Source: Kryptolebias marmoratus
Lineage: Eukaryota > Chordata > Actinopteri > Cyprinodontiformes > Rivulidae
Direction: 5' to 3'
NCBI RefSeq assembly: GCF_001649575.2
Contig: NC_051438.1
Coordinates: 23,854,816 to 23,918,815, forward strand
DNA: 64,000 nt
Shown here: positions 1-13,190 of the stretch, piece after piece
How positions within the stretch are numbered: position 1 is the stretch's first letter
How the letters are laid out: each line of letters begins with the position of its first letter
Program-made: the position numbers and the translations under genes
Notes under the pieces: generated by a model
The model's database searches: none
What the model was told of the DNA's origin: nothing
Seen by the model: the letters and a program-made list of their open reading frames with translations, nothing else

Positions 1-310
1 AACAGTTAATATGAAGGTTTTAACCAAAGATGTAGCACAATGTGTTAAATTATATGTTGAGGATGAGGTTCAGCTACTACCACACCAAACTGTAGCTTAA
101 TGTCTGTAAAATTGACTTGAGTTACAACCATTTTTGTGTTTGCTGAGATTGCTTTGCTATGGCAGCCATCTTGAATGGGGCTGACTCCAAAAGTTGATCA
201 GTTGCAACTGTCAATCCAGTGAACACTTTCTGAAAGTTTCATTAAAATCTGTTCAGTAATTCATGATAATTTGTTAACATTAAAGACAAACAAACACACA
301 CGAAGGAGCA
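1..310 (+). repeat. dispersed repeat family A, copy 1 (cut by window edge)
   Basis: Shares blocks with the copies near 12250, 15240, 18830 and 35390: GCTACTACCACACCAAACT, CCATTTTTGTGTTT, GGCAGCCATCTTGAAT, GACTCCAAAAGTT, and a TTTCATTAAAATCTGTTC block. It ends in a CA-rich tail at 290-302. Confidence 0.7.
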
Positions 311-449
311 AAACTGAGCAACAAACACGCTGGATCTGAATCTCAGTAAGAGGTACAGAAACTAGCTTCGTCTTGTAGATCAGAAGAGGAAAAGTACCCA
401 TCGTATCGCACTGCTTTTCAGATTGTGGTGAGGCTCGTTGTTTCAAGCA

Positions 450-1080
450 GGCGGCCTGCCTCCAGCCAGCTCAGCATCCTGTCAGCCAGTCACACTCTTA
501 AAGAGTCATTTAGATGTGCGCCTGCAGCAATGCGCTCACTCAATGACCTCTTTATTTGTTAAAATAGATTATTTAAAATAAATTACAGAGCACTTTCACT
601 GAATAAACAGAGACTTTGGGGCTGCGGCCTGCGTTACATACTTACCACAGCCGCAGAGATCCTAAATGACTAGTGAGCTGTGTAATCGCCTTTGATTTCA
701 CTGATAGGACTCTGATTCTTTGGGTAAAAGAGACGGAGCCACTGAGGAATCTGAAAGGCAACACCACTAAAGGGGGGTAACAGAAAGTCTCATGTGGGGA
801 ATATGAACTTATGATGTTTCTAACCCTGCCATGTTGACGGAGGAGTCCATTAGAAGAACAGAGGGGAGCTTGAAGGAGTGCTGTCACTTCTTCCCCCCGC
901 AGCCTGAGAGGTTAAACACTCCTTCAGCTTGGATCTGTGCCAAGCGGGAGACGCCACCCTCGGTGAGAAGAAAATATTGCTCAGAGGAAGAGACGCAGAG
1001 CTCACTTCTTCCTCCTCTCTTTACCTTTAATTTCTTTTGTTCTGACCAGTCACTGAATCACATCAGAGGTTAGAGTCACT
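450..1080. promoter_or_regulatory. candidate non-coding regulatory island
   Basis: This block has higher complexity and GC than the flanking DNA, with no long coding frame. Islands of this kind in vertebrate gene deserts are often conserved non-coding elements. The call rests on composition only. Confidence 0.2.
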
Positions 1081-1269
1081 CCAGATGAAGACGATCATCT
1101 CCGCCATAAAAATCCAACATAAGAAGAAAAACAGCTCTGTCGTTTCTCTTCTTTATAAGAACTTAATTGTCTGAATTCTGACACAGCATTTATACTATTA
1201 CTATTGTTTTCCTGTTTTTATTTATTCCTACATTTCTACAATCTACTTCTGCGCATTTTGTACTATTTT

Positions 1270-1545
1270 AGCCATTCATATAGCTATGAAACATAGCTTT
1301 TTGACACTTTTAGCTACTAGCTAGCCTTCTATTACTTTAAGCTGTATTTTGTGACTTTTAGCTTCCGTCTAACATTTTGATACTTTTACCTTTTAGCTAC
1401 CCTTTTGCTGTTTTACTTACTTTAAGCTAGCTTTCTGTTGCATTTATATTTTAGCTAGCATTTTGCTACGTTTTGCAATTAACTAGCCTTTAGCTGCTTT
1501 TGACCTAATAAGCATTTAGCTCCTTTTAGCTTTTAGCTAATAACA
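1270..1545 (+). repeat. degenerate TTTTAGCTA-rich tract
   Basis: About 275 bp built from irregularly spaced variants of CTTTTAGCTA, TAGCTAGC and TTTTGCTA. Spacing is too variable for a clean satellite. Confidence 0.7.
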
Positions 1546-4174
1546 ACAACAACTCAGTTTCAGCTTCATCAGAAAATTTCAGCAAAGTTATTGAGCTCAT
1601 TGAGCGTTCACACAGCATTTTCTCTCTAGTTTAACTTTGTGTTGGTGTGTAGCTTTTTTCTTACGGTTTATGCAGAATGGATACTCAGTCTGTTCTACGT
1701 CTGTTTGCAGCTAATTTAGTCTGGCAGAGCCTAGTTATGCCTGGATTACTGTTGCACAGACAAAAATCTAGAATAATACAATGACAGCAAAAATGCTGGC
1801 CGACCAAAGCAGAGAAACCATGAAGAAATTACAGTTGATTAACCTTATGAGTGCTTGTTTCAATTCTCTCAGGTCTATTTATTTTTGAACATGTGGTCGA
1901 CATTCCTTCAGCAGCACGTTTCCCGGCATGTCTATTACATCTAATCTGTGAGTGGCTCCAAAAAAAGAAAAGTGCTGCATGTATGTGATGCATACGTCAT
2001 GCATGCAATTTAGAAAATTGACATTTTAGCAAAGGTAACGCGATCCTGTCTGACATTCGTCATGAGAAAGGAGACTAAAAATTAAAAAAAAAAATGTAAT
2101 ACAGTTACAGCTTTTAAAGTCATTGCAGTTTATTCTCTTGAAATATTAGTGTTTAGTGCATACTTATTAAATAAATACTCTGTTTTGCACATGACCCGTA
2201 ACTGTATTTAAACACACAATGTGTCATCAGTAATATTCGGAGGAAAAAACAAAATTCAGAAGCAGTCAAGGAGAATGAAAGTCCACCATATGATTTAAGA
2301 GCTTACTGAACCATCTTTAGCTGCATTAACTTAAAATACTTGTTCTCTGCATGACTTTATTTGTCTCTCATTTCATTTCAGTGCACTTTTTACATTGTTT
2401 TAGCTTATCAAGGTCTGTAGACACACATCTCTCTTAGAATGTCACCACAGATTTTCAACCAATTTAGGACTTTACTTCAACTGTGTCATTGCAAAACAGA
2501 TCGTTTCCTTTTCTCACCTTTCTGTTGTGGATTGGCTGCAGTGTTTGAGGTCATTGTCCTGTTAAATTACTTCATTTGAGCCAAACTCAACCTGAGTTTC
2601 ATATGGCCTCACATTTGACTCTAAAATACTGTGCCAGTACTCCTCTGGTCTACAGAGGAGTCTGAGGTTAATTCACAGACTGCTTGATGTCCACGTCCTG
2701 TAGCTCCAAACCAAGCCCAAACCATCTGCCTTCCACCACCCTGCTCACTTTTGGTATACACATCATGATCCTCAAAATGAACTTCTTTTATGGATTAACT
2801 TACTCTCACTGCTGATCATTTGATCAGTGCATTTAATTAGGGACACCCTCTCATTTCTTATGGAAGCACTAACTACTTCATATTAGCTTTGTTTTTCTCA
2901 GATAAATAGCGACATATTTAGAAAAAAATGCCACATGTTGCTCATTTGAGTATGCATTTACTTCATTTAAAGACTTGGTAAGGACAATAGTTTTGTTTTT
3001 TAAATATATCCTTAAATGTAAAACCTGGACTGAAACAGTTCATACTTAACTTTTTCTAATTTATTTGTGTCATAATAAAAAAAAGGTTCCAGCTTATGTT
3101 TTTCATGACTGAATAATCTTCTGGTTATTTTTGTCAAAGTCTGGTTTTATCTGCCTGATTCAAGTAAAATGTGAAAATGATTACTGGAGAAATGTGTTAT
3201 TATTAAAATATGTTTGATGTCTTTTTCATGTAACCAATAAAGGCATAAAAGGGAGTACTTGATCCAAACATCTGAGGAGCTAGAACAAATCCTTTTGGCA
3301 GCTCTACGTTTAAAAAAACAAAAAAAACGAACCAACGGTTCTCACATTTGTTGCCAATTTTCTGTTGATTTGTGATCAGGCTTGATTCGAGGCTCTTTAA
3401 CCTGTGACTCCTCAAATTAAAGCAGCCATCATATGGTGCACATGCTTAACCTTTGAGGGGATTTTCCTTCTCAAATTTTGTTCATTTTTTATAAAATCAC
3501 GTTGAAAGGGAATTTTACTGTAATTTACTGAGATACAATAATCATTCCCCTGCAAGGATGTGATCCTTCTGGATATTAAAAAAGAAAATACGGATTATCC
3601 CACTACTGCTGTATATATATATATGCAAAGTCTGAACATTCAGTTTCAGTATTGCCTTTTCTGTTGCCTTTAAAGAATATTCATTTGTCTTTAAATCTAG
3701 GAGATCTTGATATAATCGTGCTGATTGGTTGCTTCTTTGTTACTCTTAAAAAATTAACAAAACCTTTTTGCAACCTAGGTACTTACACTTACAGTAAAAT
3801 GCAGGATTTGTAAGTGTTCTTGTGAATAGTTTTTAGTTGTCTAATAATGATCGAGTGATTTGTTTACTCACCGATTCCAACAGCAAACTTCTCCAGACAA
3901 CATGAGGCACAAGTAATGTTAACACTTGATTTAGTTTAAAAAATGGTTTGGGTAAACCCAAAGAAACCAGAGTTGTTTTTGTCCTTAACAAAAGTAATAT
4001 TGGGTGGAGCATGAACATTCTCAAGCAGACACCAAAGCTGCTGTTATGATTTAGTTAAAGCATAAATATCTGTTTAATTAAAAAAAAAAAAACTTGACCC
4101 ACAGGAAACCTGATAAATCCACCCTGTTTCCTGAGGTCTCCAAAGGCAAACATGTTATTACCTTTTTTGTTGCG
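1546..4174. other. AT-rich gene-free DNA
   Basis: No gene seen. Contains short A/T runs and a small TATATA run near 3613. Small frames at 3147-3415 and 3833-4024 look random. Confidence 0.6.
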
Positions 4175-4660
4175 TGTGATTATGAATAATTAGAAAGAAA
4201 ACTTAATTCATAAGCTATTAAGTGTTATGAATAGCAATTTATGTGACCCTCTCAGTGGCTCTTTAAGGCCACTCTGAATGCAGCGCACAGAGCGCGCTCA
4301 GTTCTCCCTCTTTCTGGCAGCTATAATTGAGCCTAATAGCTGCAGCACAGACATAGGGAACCTCTTTGACACCTAGACCAAATTTTCTAATGAAACGATC
4401 AAATAGGCATCATCCAGCCCCGGCATATCAAAACCACCGGCAGCTGGCAGGCTGTCATAGTCTGACGTTTGATTTTTTTAAGCGCTGCCAGGCCTGTTTC
4501 CCTTCATGTCCTCTGGCCTTGTATTAACACTAATAATGGGGAATAGGTCCACAAGCAGAAGAGATGCGGTGATGAATGCAGGAGACCTTTGCCAGCTGCT
4601 GAGCAGGAGAAGTTGGCTGATTGCGTCTTTAATGGAGGATGACAAGTCACAGAGCTGAAG
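4175..4660. promoter_or_regulatory. candidate enhancer-like island with homeodomain sites
   Basis: A dense, repeat-free block containing AATAATTAG, CTTAATTC, TATAATTGAG, CTAATAG and an NKX-type TTAAGTG (4218-4224). It stands out from AT-rich surroundings and has no coding frame. It is among the best non-coding candidates in the left flank, but conservation is not tested. Confidence 0.33.
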
Positions 4661-5460
4661 CCCGTGTGTGTGGAAGAATCAGTGAAGAAGTGGAAAATCT
4701 GAATCTTACTGCCATCAACATTGAAGATGTACAGTGTGTTCTGAGCTTAAATCCTTTTCAGGGCATTATATATTTTAGTGGCTTTATTAATTTGAACAGA
4801 TTCTTTGCATTCTGATGCTGATTTTCTGCTTTTTGTGAGACTTTACGTTTCAAACTTCAGGAATCCATGTTTTACTTTAAATTGCTCCCTTTTAAATATA
4901 CAAATACAGCTTACTGAGCTGAAAGAAGTAGTTACCTTGATAAACTTTTATGCACTTTACTTTTATAGGTTAACCTTTCAAAGGGCTCCAAAAATTATCT
5001 GGATAGTGTAGTTTATGTCAAAGGTACCATTTTCATGAATACATTTATACTTGTTTTGGCTTTTTAACACATTTTAGTGGAATATTGCACAAATAAATAC
5101 AGTTAATGGAAGCTGCATGAATCCATGAAACAAACAATTGAATATTAATTTGTTACAGACTTTATCTAAAGTCAGACTTTATCCATTTGAAAATGTAATT
5201 GATCAACATGGTACACAAACATTTTTAGAACAAATAATTATTCTTGATGCAAAAAGATGCTCTATAATATTTTACTGTATTCATATTTTCCCATTAGAGG
5301 AAGAAAAGTATTGTCAAGTCATTTTAAAATGTGAACACATCCAGATTACATTTAATTTATTTACATACTGCAGCATCACATCACAACAAGTCATCTTAGG
5401 ACATTATACACACAAAAAATTTACTCTGCTGCAAAGTTTACTGAAGAAAAGAAAATATTA

Positions 5461-5512
5461 GAAAGATACTTTATTGATCCTCTGAAGGAAATTTGTTTGT
5501 CACAGCAGCAAA
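5461..5512 (+). repeat. short teleost repeat tail (ATACTTTATTGATCC motif)
   Basis: AAAGATACTTTATTGATCCT followed by GAAGGAAATTTGTTTGTCAC resembles a short sequence found at the end of many teleost dispersed repeats. The parent element is not identified. Confidence 0.45.
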
Positions 5513-5824
5513 CAATTTCAAAATAACATTATACCAACACTAATAAATTTCAGTGGTAAAAATAGTTGTGAAAAAGGATCAACACTGCAGTACAAATTGA
5601 GACAGAAGTATTGCAATGATATAAGATTATACATAATTTGCATTTTTACAAAAGCTGTTAAGAAAAAAATTTACTAATTTAATGAAAAATTATTTTAGTT
5701 TTTGTAAAATCAATTAAAATTTTGTTTTCTAAAATCAGAAAAATCAGAATCACAACTGATGATGGAGCTTGCACTTTGTCAGTTTCTAAGTAAGCGAGAA
5801 AACGATTAGTAAAACGTTTTTATT

Positions 5825-6235
5825 CCCAGGTTTGACACGGCCGCCCCGACACGAGTGCTTGGAGCTTTTCAGGAATCCCCCCCGGAGCCGCGGACGCCGT
5901 CAGTACGTCGCCTGCTTATTTTTCAAGCTTCTTCTGGGACTGAACACATGTAGGCCGGTGCCCACTCTCTCCTCCGCACTTGTTTGGTTACATTTGTCGT
6001 CCTGCGAGATAAGAACCAGGTTTAACACTTGAAGCTCTGAGCAGCATCTGGGGACGCTGGTGCAGAGAGAGAGAGCTGTGGAGTCTGCTCCATCTCTGCA
6101 AACCTGCCCCTATTGTGTTACCTTTCAAGTGCTTTGTCACAGCAGAGAGGGCGAGCTACTCTGGTTTGCTTCTCCTGAGGGCCTCAGCGTCTGAAGGGCT
6201 CATTTTTAACGAGCTTGGAGTGTGTGAGGAAAACT
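5825..6235. promoter_or_regulatory. candidate regulatory island with inverted NKX-type sites
   Basis: A GC-richer, CpG-containing block starts abruptly after AT-rich DNA. It holds CACTTGA (6026-6032) and its exact reverse complement TCAAGTG (6125-6131), both NKX2/NKX3-type sites, about 100 bp apart. Confidence 0.3.
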
Positions 6236-7648
6236 GTTTATCCATGAAATATTCTCTGACACCTTCTTACACCATTATTGTCCCATTTTGATTGAAATCT
6301 CTGACTGCTCCACTAGAACTATACTTATAAACATCTGTAGAAAGTAACCTTTGTCATGAAGTAATGTGATATTATTTCATTTTGCTTTTGAATTGATTCA
6401 CTTTTTAATCACCGCTGTACTTATTGTACCATTACACATAGTATGTTTGTGTGGTTTTTCATGTAAATCTATTAGTTTGATTAATAATTTTGCATTGTGG
6501 GAGAACAAAGTAAAAGTTCTTTATGTATAAAACCAACAACATGAACTATTTATATTAAAACCCCAAATTAACAAGTTATGTGTCATTCTACAATAATTCA
6601 GTTTTATTTTAAAGGTGAATCAATCCAAAAGTAAATTTAAATTGATATCATCGCAATACATTTTGCCCAGATTTATAAACATTTGTTAATTTTTATTACT
6701 GTAAATTTATACCAAGATGTTAGATGTTCTAATAAAGGTATATGACACTGTAAATGTGAATAAACAGTTCAGTAAAATAGATTTTTTTTATCTGCTTCAT
6801 TTAGGTTTGAATGATAAAAGTGAGTCGAAGTTTTCATGTCATTTGTTTGCAAGTAGTACATACATTTTTATTGTCTTTATCTGTCTAAATTATGTGATTA
6901 GTTCTGACATTCCCACCTAATTTTAAAAATATCTTGGTAAGCTCCTTGAAATTTGTCCATTTCCATATTGTACATAAGATCCTGAACCACATTGTTTGTG
7001 TCACAGAACAAACCTACACTGTCTGGTAAATATTCATGAATATCAGCAGTAGCCATGATTTATGTGTATTACAGTCTTTACATGTTCAGTTATTTATTGC
7101 ATTTTTACCTGCAGTCTGCAGTCCTACAGTAAAGTAAGTCAGAGCATGTCATTTAAAGTATTTGTTTTTTTTCAGTCTGCACAAAGTTTTATGATTCTTA
7201 ATTTAGCATATTGTAAAACATTTTTTCTCCAACTATAGTGATAGCTATAACTTAAGTAATCTGATTTATGTGTCGCAAAAGTAATCAAAGACAGAGTACA
7301 CAAATGCACAGTAGTAGAAGTACGAGGGTAAATATTCAGATTATTTTCTTGAGTAAAAAGTATAATGCAGTATAAAAATACAAGTCCTTAATCCCCATAG
7401 GTTTAACACAAATAAAATCATCAAATATTGTTTGATGATTTTATTTGTATCATTATTTTTTTTTTTTTGATTTATTATATGGTCCAAGGTTTTTTTGTTT
7501 GTTTGTTTTGTTTTTGCTTCATTTCTTCTACTTGGGATCCACATGCAAAATAATAGGAAGCTTCTAATAATCTCATAATACCCACTTTTTTTCCTCTGAT
7601 AACTTTTTAAAAATGCCATGAATGAGTTGTTTGCTTTTCTAGAAAGAC

Positions 7649-7679
<31 letters not shown>

Positions 7680-7844
7680 TAGAACTATTTTTGTTTTGGT
7701 TAATTTTTTATGTTTTATTTTGTGTGAGTGTGTTTATGTCATGAATTGATGCCAACTTTAACAAATCCTATAAAAGTAAAAGACAAGTCAAAAACTAAAA
7801 TCTGCTTGTCTGAAACCCACAAACAGCAGCTGTCTGTCAAATGT
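6236..7844. other. AT-rich gene-free DNA
   Basis: No gene seen. Holds the ATT microsatellite and an inverted pair of AAATAAAATCATCAAA and TTTGATGATTTTATTT at 7411-7448 that could form a hairpin. Confidence 0.55.
7650..7680 (+). repeat. (ATT)n microsatellite
   Basis: About ten perfect ATT units. Confidence 0.95.
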
Positions 7845-8640
7845 CTTGATTAAACTGTTGAGCGATGACATCCACCTCCCTCTTATTCAACCCTCCTGAA
7901 GCCCTCCTAACTGAAGAGAGGAAGAGAAGTAACTTTGGGTCCATTTGACCCTGATCTGAATGGAAGTGATGGAGAGTTAAATATTCTGTAAACCTGATGC
8001 TGTTTAGTTGCAGAACTGCTCAAGGAAGCCAACAACTCCCTGCATCCATCTTTCTTCGATGTCTTTATACGGTTATTTGTCCTGACGCTTGTTCTTCCCG
8101 AGTGGTCGGGGACAGTTGTTTTATTCCTCTCTGTTTGGACGGAGCCTCCCCTCGAACAGCCAGTGATTTGCTAAAGGCTCCACATAATTAGGAGTCCAAA
8201 CAGTTTTCGAACAGGTAGGGATTCTTCCAGCCGTCCGCCTCACCGCCGCTGCTGACTTTAACCGCCTGAGGGTTGTCATCTTAAGGCGGTGTGCGGCTCT
8301 AAAGGTGGGGAAATAACTCTAATTCTCTATTTAACACAGACAGAAAGTCCTCTCTCTTCTCTTCTTATTTTATCCCCCCCAGCTTATTTCTCGCTCTTTT
8401 CTCTCTTCACCATCTGGTACAGCTGCCAGGAGGGGGGCTCCTCTGTGACCCCCTTGTCAAGGACACAGATGGGAATTAGGAAAAGTGGACTTGTTTCAAA
8501 CAATTATGGAAATTACTTTAATATCTTAAAACAGAAAGACGGAGCAATATATTTATTTGAGTTGTTGACTGTCAGCTTAAATTTCCACTCCGATGTGTGA
8601 GTGTGTGATGGATAAACTCGAGTATAAAAAGGATGATGTG
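7845..8640. promoter_or_regulatory. candidate regulatory island
   Basis: Higher-complexity block with CpG-containing sequence at 8040-8310 and ATTACTTTAATATC-type AT motifs at 8510-8530. It contains short frames but nothing that looks like protein. Confidence 0.22.
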
Positions 8641-8689
8641 GTGTTTCCCAGGTGTGTTTTGTCATGATCTTTCTGTTTAGTTGTTCTCT

Positions 8690-8990
8690 TTTTTTGTTTT
8701 AATCGAGTCGAACACAAGCACCTGCCTGAGGAGGGGGTCGTGACCCTGAGCCTGCAACCCTGAAATGAACACCAGCTAATAGAGACCCGTCTGTTAAATT
8801 GTAATTGAATGTTACATGGCACTCTGAACTCGGAATGGACCTTTTTTATCACGAGCGTGCAGGATTGTGCTCGATGCTCCAGTGACAACTTAATTTTGTC
8901 ACCAAGGAGCAGCGGCAACTGTTTTAGTTTAAGCTTCTCCTTCAAAATAAGGCTCTTATTAATGATAATTAGTTTCTTAAAAGAAAAGGT
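8690..8990. promoter_or_regulatory. candidate regulatory island with TAAT cluster
   Basis: Complex sequence ending in a homeodomain-type cluster TTATTAATGATAATTAG (8957-8973), with ACTTAATTTTG nearby. No coding frame is convincing. Confidence 0.27.
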
Positions 8991-9772
8991 GACGCATGTC
9001 TGACTCTTGTTTGTCTTACATTTTAGATAATTTCAGACACACTTTTCTGAAGGACAGTTTAAAACGGGAAAACTTCCAACACAATGAATTTGTGTTTTTC
9101 CTTTTGCACAGTTAACCAGATCTGTGCCTCGTTCGCACCAAGTCGGGTTTTATTTAACCCTCAAAGCAGCTGGTGTCTCAGGTTTTACTCTAAACCAGAA
9201 AAATTTGTCATTTTAAAACCCTTTTCTAATAATATAAAAAGGTTTAGCTTGTTTGTTTGTTTGTGGGGGTTTGGGGGCTTTCTTTTTTAATGTTTGGACT
9301 TTATTGCAATAAAATTATATTCCCTTATTTACATTATTTACATGTTGAATCTGACTTTATTACATTAACTGAGAACCAAGCATGAAGCTTTCTCCTCACA
9401 GTCACTGAAAACAGATTTATCTGGACTTTAACAAACAATATTTGCATATTTATTGGTTGTAGTTGTTTGAATGAGTGCTGTCTGTGTCATATCATTTCTC
9501 AACTAGATATTTTTATATTTCCTGCCTTTTACAAAATGTCAGAATCACAGAGAGCAACAAATTAGCAAATCTGAAACTTGAGACAGCTGACAGCTGGAAC
9601 AGCTGAATGACTTTACCAACACAAATCATTTTTTTATGCTTAAAATGTTTGATTTAAATTCTCTATGAAAGAACTCATATCTAACTGAGTTGCATTTCTT
9701 CATGTTTCAGACATATATAAATAAATAAATTAAAGCATCCAATGAAAAGCGTGCTAACTGTAACTACATCCG

Positions 9773-9794
9773 TATTATTATTATTATTATTATA
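9773..9794 (+). repeat. (TAT)n microsatellite
   Basis: Seven TAT units. Confidence 0.9.
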
Positions 9795-9982
9795 GGTTTT
9801 ATTTTGGAGTACAATGGCTTAAATTGACTTTCAGAAAAAATTAATATTTAGCTGATAATTTTAACAGATTGAATGTTTTATTAAGAATGCATCCAGGTTT
9901 CTGTGTGTACAATAGGATGAAAACGCAGCCAGGGGGAGCTGTGTTTACAGAGGAGAGCAGGAAACATCACTGTCAGGGGACT

Positions 9983-10010
9983 TGTGTTTGTGTGTGTGTG
10001 TGTGTGTGTG
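9983..10010 (+). repeat. (TG)n microsatellite
   Basis: TG run with one TTTG interruption. Confidence 0.9.
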
Positions 10011-10329
10011 ATCCAGGTATTGGTTTTGCTGTAAGGATTTAAATCTTTGTATACATTTCCATCAATTACAGAAAAACCACCTGAATTTAATGGGTTTTTC
10101 ACATGTGATCCTGTGTTAGAAAACTCGGGATCACATGAACAAACTAAAAATGTTCTGAAATCACACAAGAAACATGTGCAGAACATCTGTTTCACATGTC
10201 TACATGTGAACTTCACGTAGTTTTTCAGTAAAGGAGGAGGTGAACAGAAGATTAGATTTATTTTAGAGAGGTACAGAACAGTAAAAGACAAACTTTGGAC
10301 TGAATCTGTTCCCAAAACGACCAACTCTG

Positions 10330-10520
10330 AAAGGCTCTCTAATTGATACTCAGGACCCCGGAGGGCACGACTCCTGTCAGGTCGGAGCCGCAGCTACAGG
10401 CTGTAGGAATATCAGCTCATTATCTCTGTTTAAACATTTCCTGATTGGAAGAACTTAAACACCAGGGAGCTCAATTACATCAACAATAGCCTCTCAATTA
10501 GTAAAGCCCTCAGAGCAAAA
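10330..10520. promoter_or_regulatory. candidate SOX/homeodomain regulatory island
   Basis: Contains TAATTGAT, two CAATTA sites (10472 and 10495) flanking a SOX-type AACAATAG (10482-10489), and GATTGG. Dense paired motifs in otherwise unremarkable DNA suggest an enhancer. Confidence 0.3.
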
Positions 10521-12244
10521 CTGCAAAAATCAGATGGCTGGTAGCAAACAAACAAAAATCATCAGGGGAAGAGTCGCTATTAACCATAAATGTTGCACCT
10601 GTAAACCATTGATAGTGAAAGATTTTTCCATCAAATAAATTAGAAAACTGGAAGATTTTATTGTTCTTGGAGCAGAATCACCTAACGTACAGTTAAATAA
10701 TCTGAGCTTCATTAGTCAGCAGTAGTTGCAGCCCAGATGATGCCCAGTATTCACTCCTTGTGTTTGGACTCCAGAAAATGTTTGATTAGAAAACTCTAAA
10801 CATGAATAACAAAGCTGAATTTGGTTGATGGATGATGTAAAGATAAAACCCGTCATCTCAAACTCTTATAGGATTATCTGCAGGTGCAGTCTTTATGTTG
10901 GGGTCTGGATCATAAATACTTAAAACAGCAAACTGCCTGAAGCTGTTTGCACACATTGTTTGACCCAGGTGTAGATTTCTAAGTGTTTTTAATAAGTGGA
11001 GACTAAACCAGCTGGTTTGTTTAGCTGATTAGCTTCATTGTGTGGACACAGCAAAGCCAAATACATCTCTGCTTTTCTCAGTTCATCAAACTTTTTAAAT
11101 GTAGAAGGCTGTCAGCTGTTTTTATTGTTGGTCCGTGCACACTCATCGTGCAACAAGGCAGCAGCAACTTCAGTGATATCTTCTCACTCCTCTGTTTCCA
11201 TTCTGAGCCAACAACACAATGGATGAACACACAGCCAGCACACCCCTCAACCGTCGGTCCCAGATCATCATTAACGCTGTATCACCTTTTCCTCAGATTA
11301 AAGACTCACACACACACATATACACACATCAATAAAGCAAATAAGGCTTTTCATTATCCGGAGCCAGATTCTCAGTTACCACTGTCCCACAAACCAGTAT
11401 CACGTCATGTTAATTGACATTCCAATTAAAACGGTCACGGACTGTTTACTCAAACGATCGCATGAAACTGATGCTGCAGATTAGGGCAGCGATGCCTCGT
11501 TTAACCTTTACGTGTAACGCCTTTGTGATTTAAGCTCTTGCTACTCAAAGTACATGCAATGAAACCGGAGAGCAACAGGATGGCTGACAGCAAGTGATTC
11601 ACAAACTTTTTTTTTTTTAATCTTGTTTGGACAAAACAAAAACAAAAACAAATTACACAATGACCATCCTGAACTCCCACAATACTCAGAGAGTTGCATT
11701 AATTTTTAACACTGTTTTTTTTATCTTTTCTAACCGTTCTTGGCATCATAAACTTACTAAAATTACTTAACCTTTCATTTCTTCGATACACATTACTGCC
11801 TAAATGATTTTTTTCTTCTGTAATTGAATGGTAAGCTTAATAATATATCTTGCTTTCTACAAGAGATTTTTACATTTTTTTACTCATATTCACTCATTTA
11901 CCTTTATATGAGTTACATGAGAAGAAAAAAAATGTTTTATCTCAACATGAATTCAGAAAGAACAAATAACATTAATACTAAAATTCTAAAATACCATCTT
12001 AACATGTTCGAAAGTAGCAGAAAAAAGCTTACTCCTTTTTAATATCCTAACCCTTCTCCACTATTCATTTGTCAAAATGATGAGTTAAATTCCTTTTTAA
12101 TTACAACACAATTAAATCAGTTATCAGCTGCTCTGTGTTGGTTGATGTGTTGATTGTTTTTTATTATTTTTAGAAAATACTGCCTATCAAAATATCTAAC
12201 ATAACATATTAGTATGTTCAGGGACTTTTTTTAACAGACTTGAA

Positions 12245-12660
12245 TATTAAAGGCCTAGCATTCCTTAAATCACCTTTCATGCCGAAGTTTTAACCTTACC
12301 TGACATCACCTTGTTTTGAGAAATGATGGAGTTTTAGATGTTTTAGTCAAACCTTGAAAATGACGTCATGCAACATCGCAAGATTTGTTAACACTCATGT
12401 TATGTAATTTATTGACTCGCAGCTACTATGACATCACACTTTAGCTCAATATGTGTACATTTTTTTGTCCTGGCTAAGGCTGATTGGCTGTGGCGGCAAT
12501 CTTAAATTGGATTAACTCCAAACATCATCAAATTGTTCTGGTACATCTAATGATTACTTTCTGAGAGCTTCAATTAATTCTTTTGACTGGTTCATGAGAT
12601 ATTTTGCTAACAAACAGACAGGGTTAACTCAAAATAGATGATGGCAACAGTTTATCATTT
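12245..12660 (+). repeat. dispersed repeat family A, copy 2
   Basis: Opens with AAAGGCCTAGCATTCCTT, identical to the copy at 35389. It then shares TTTAGTCAAACCTTG, GATTGGCTGTGGCGGC and the end block ATATTTTGCTAACAAACAGACA. It is diverged by many small indels. Confidence 0.75.
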
Positions 12661-12719
12661 CTACACTTTTTAAAACACTTTTAATCACATCTTATGAGTT
12701 TCCTGATCTCTTTCCTGTT

Positions 12720-13190
12720 TGGCTGATCTCAGTAAAACCAGATGCTTTGTGTTCCCACCTGGCCACAGGTAAGCAGGCTGTCCTGTAAGCATTTACCGAA
12801 CTGTCCACTGGCTTGGCTGCTCCACTTAACACCTGACATACCCCCTCCATGCTGACCTCTGACCCCTGACCCCAAACTGACAATCTGTGAGGCGTCTTTG
12901 GAAACTTTTTCTTTCCGCTGCACTCCTCTTTTCTTTTCAGCCCCTTGCTGAGTGCTGCAGAGTGAGACGAGGTGAAAGGTATCCTGAAAGGGGGTGGGGG
13001 GTGGGGGGGTCGCACAGGTGTTCATGCCTCCACACCTCTCAAGTTCAAAAGCCATTGAGTCCTCCGCAAACATGTAACATTCAAACAATGTGTCACCCAC
13101 CCCCTCCCTGAGGCAACGCAGCCACAGCGTTGGGCTTTAAGGAGCCGAACTCAAGCCTCCCTCTCCCTCTGAGCTGAAAATAAAATATAC
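12720..13190. promoter_or_regulatory. GC-richer non-coding block
   Basis: GC-richer stretch directly after repeat family A copy 2. It includes a G-run at 12990-13010 and overlapping short frames on both strands that do not resemble proteins. Confidence 0.15.

Noticed and set aside
9926..9945. CTCF-like CAGCCAGGGGGAGC
   Set aside because: Spacing of the core bases does not fit the CTCF consensus well enough.
9881..10324. 147-codon open frame on the minus strand
   Set aside because: Runs through a TG microsatellite (poly His-Thr part) and shows no protein-like pattern.
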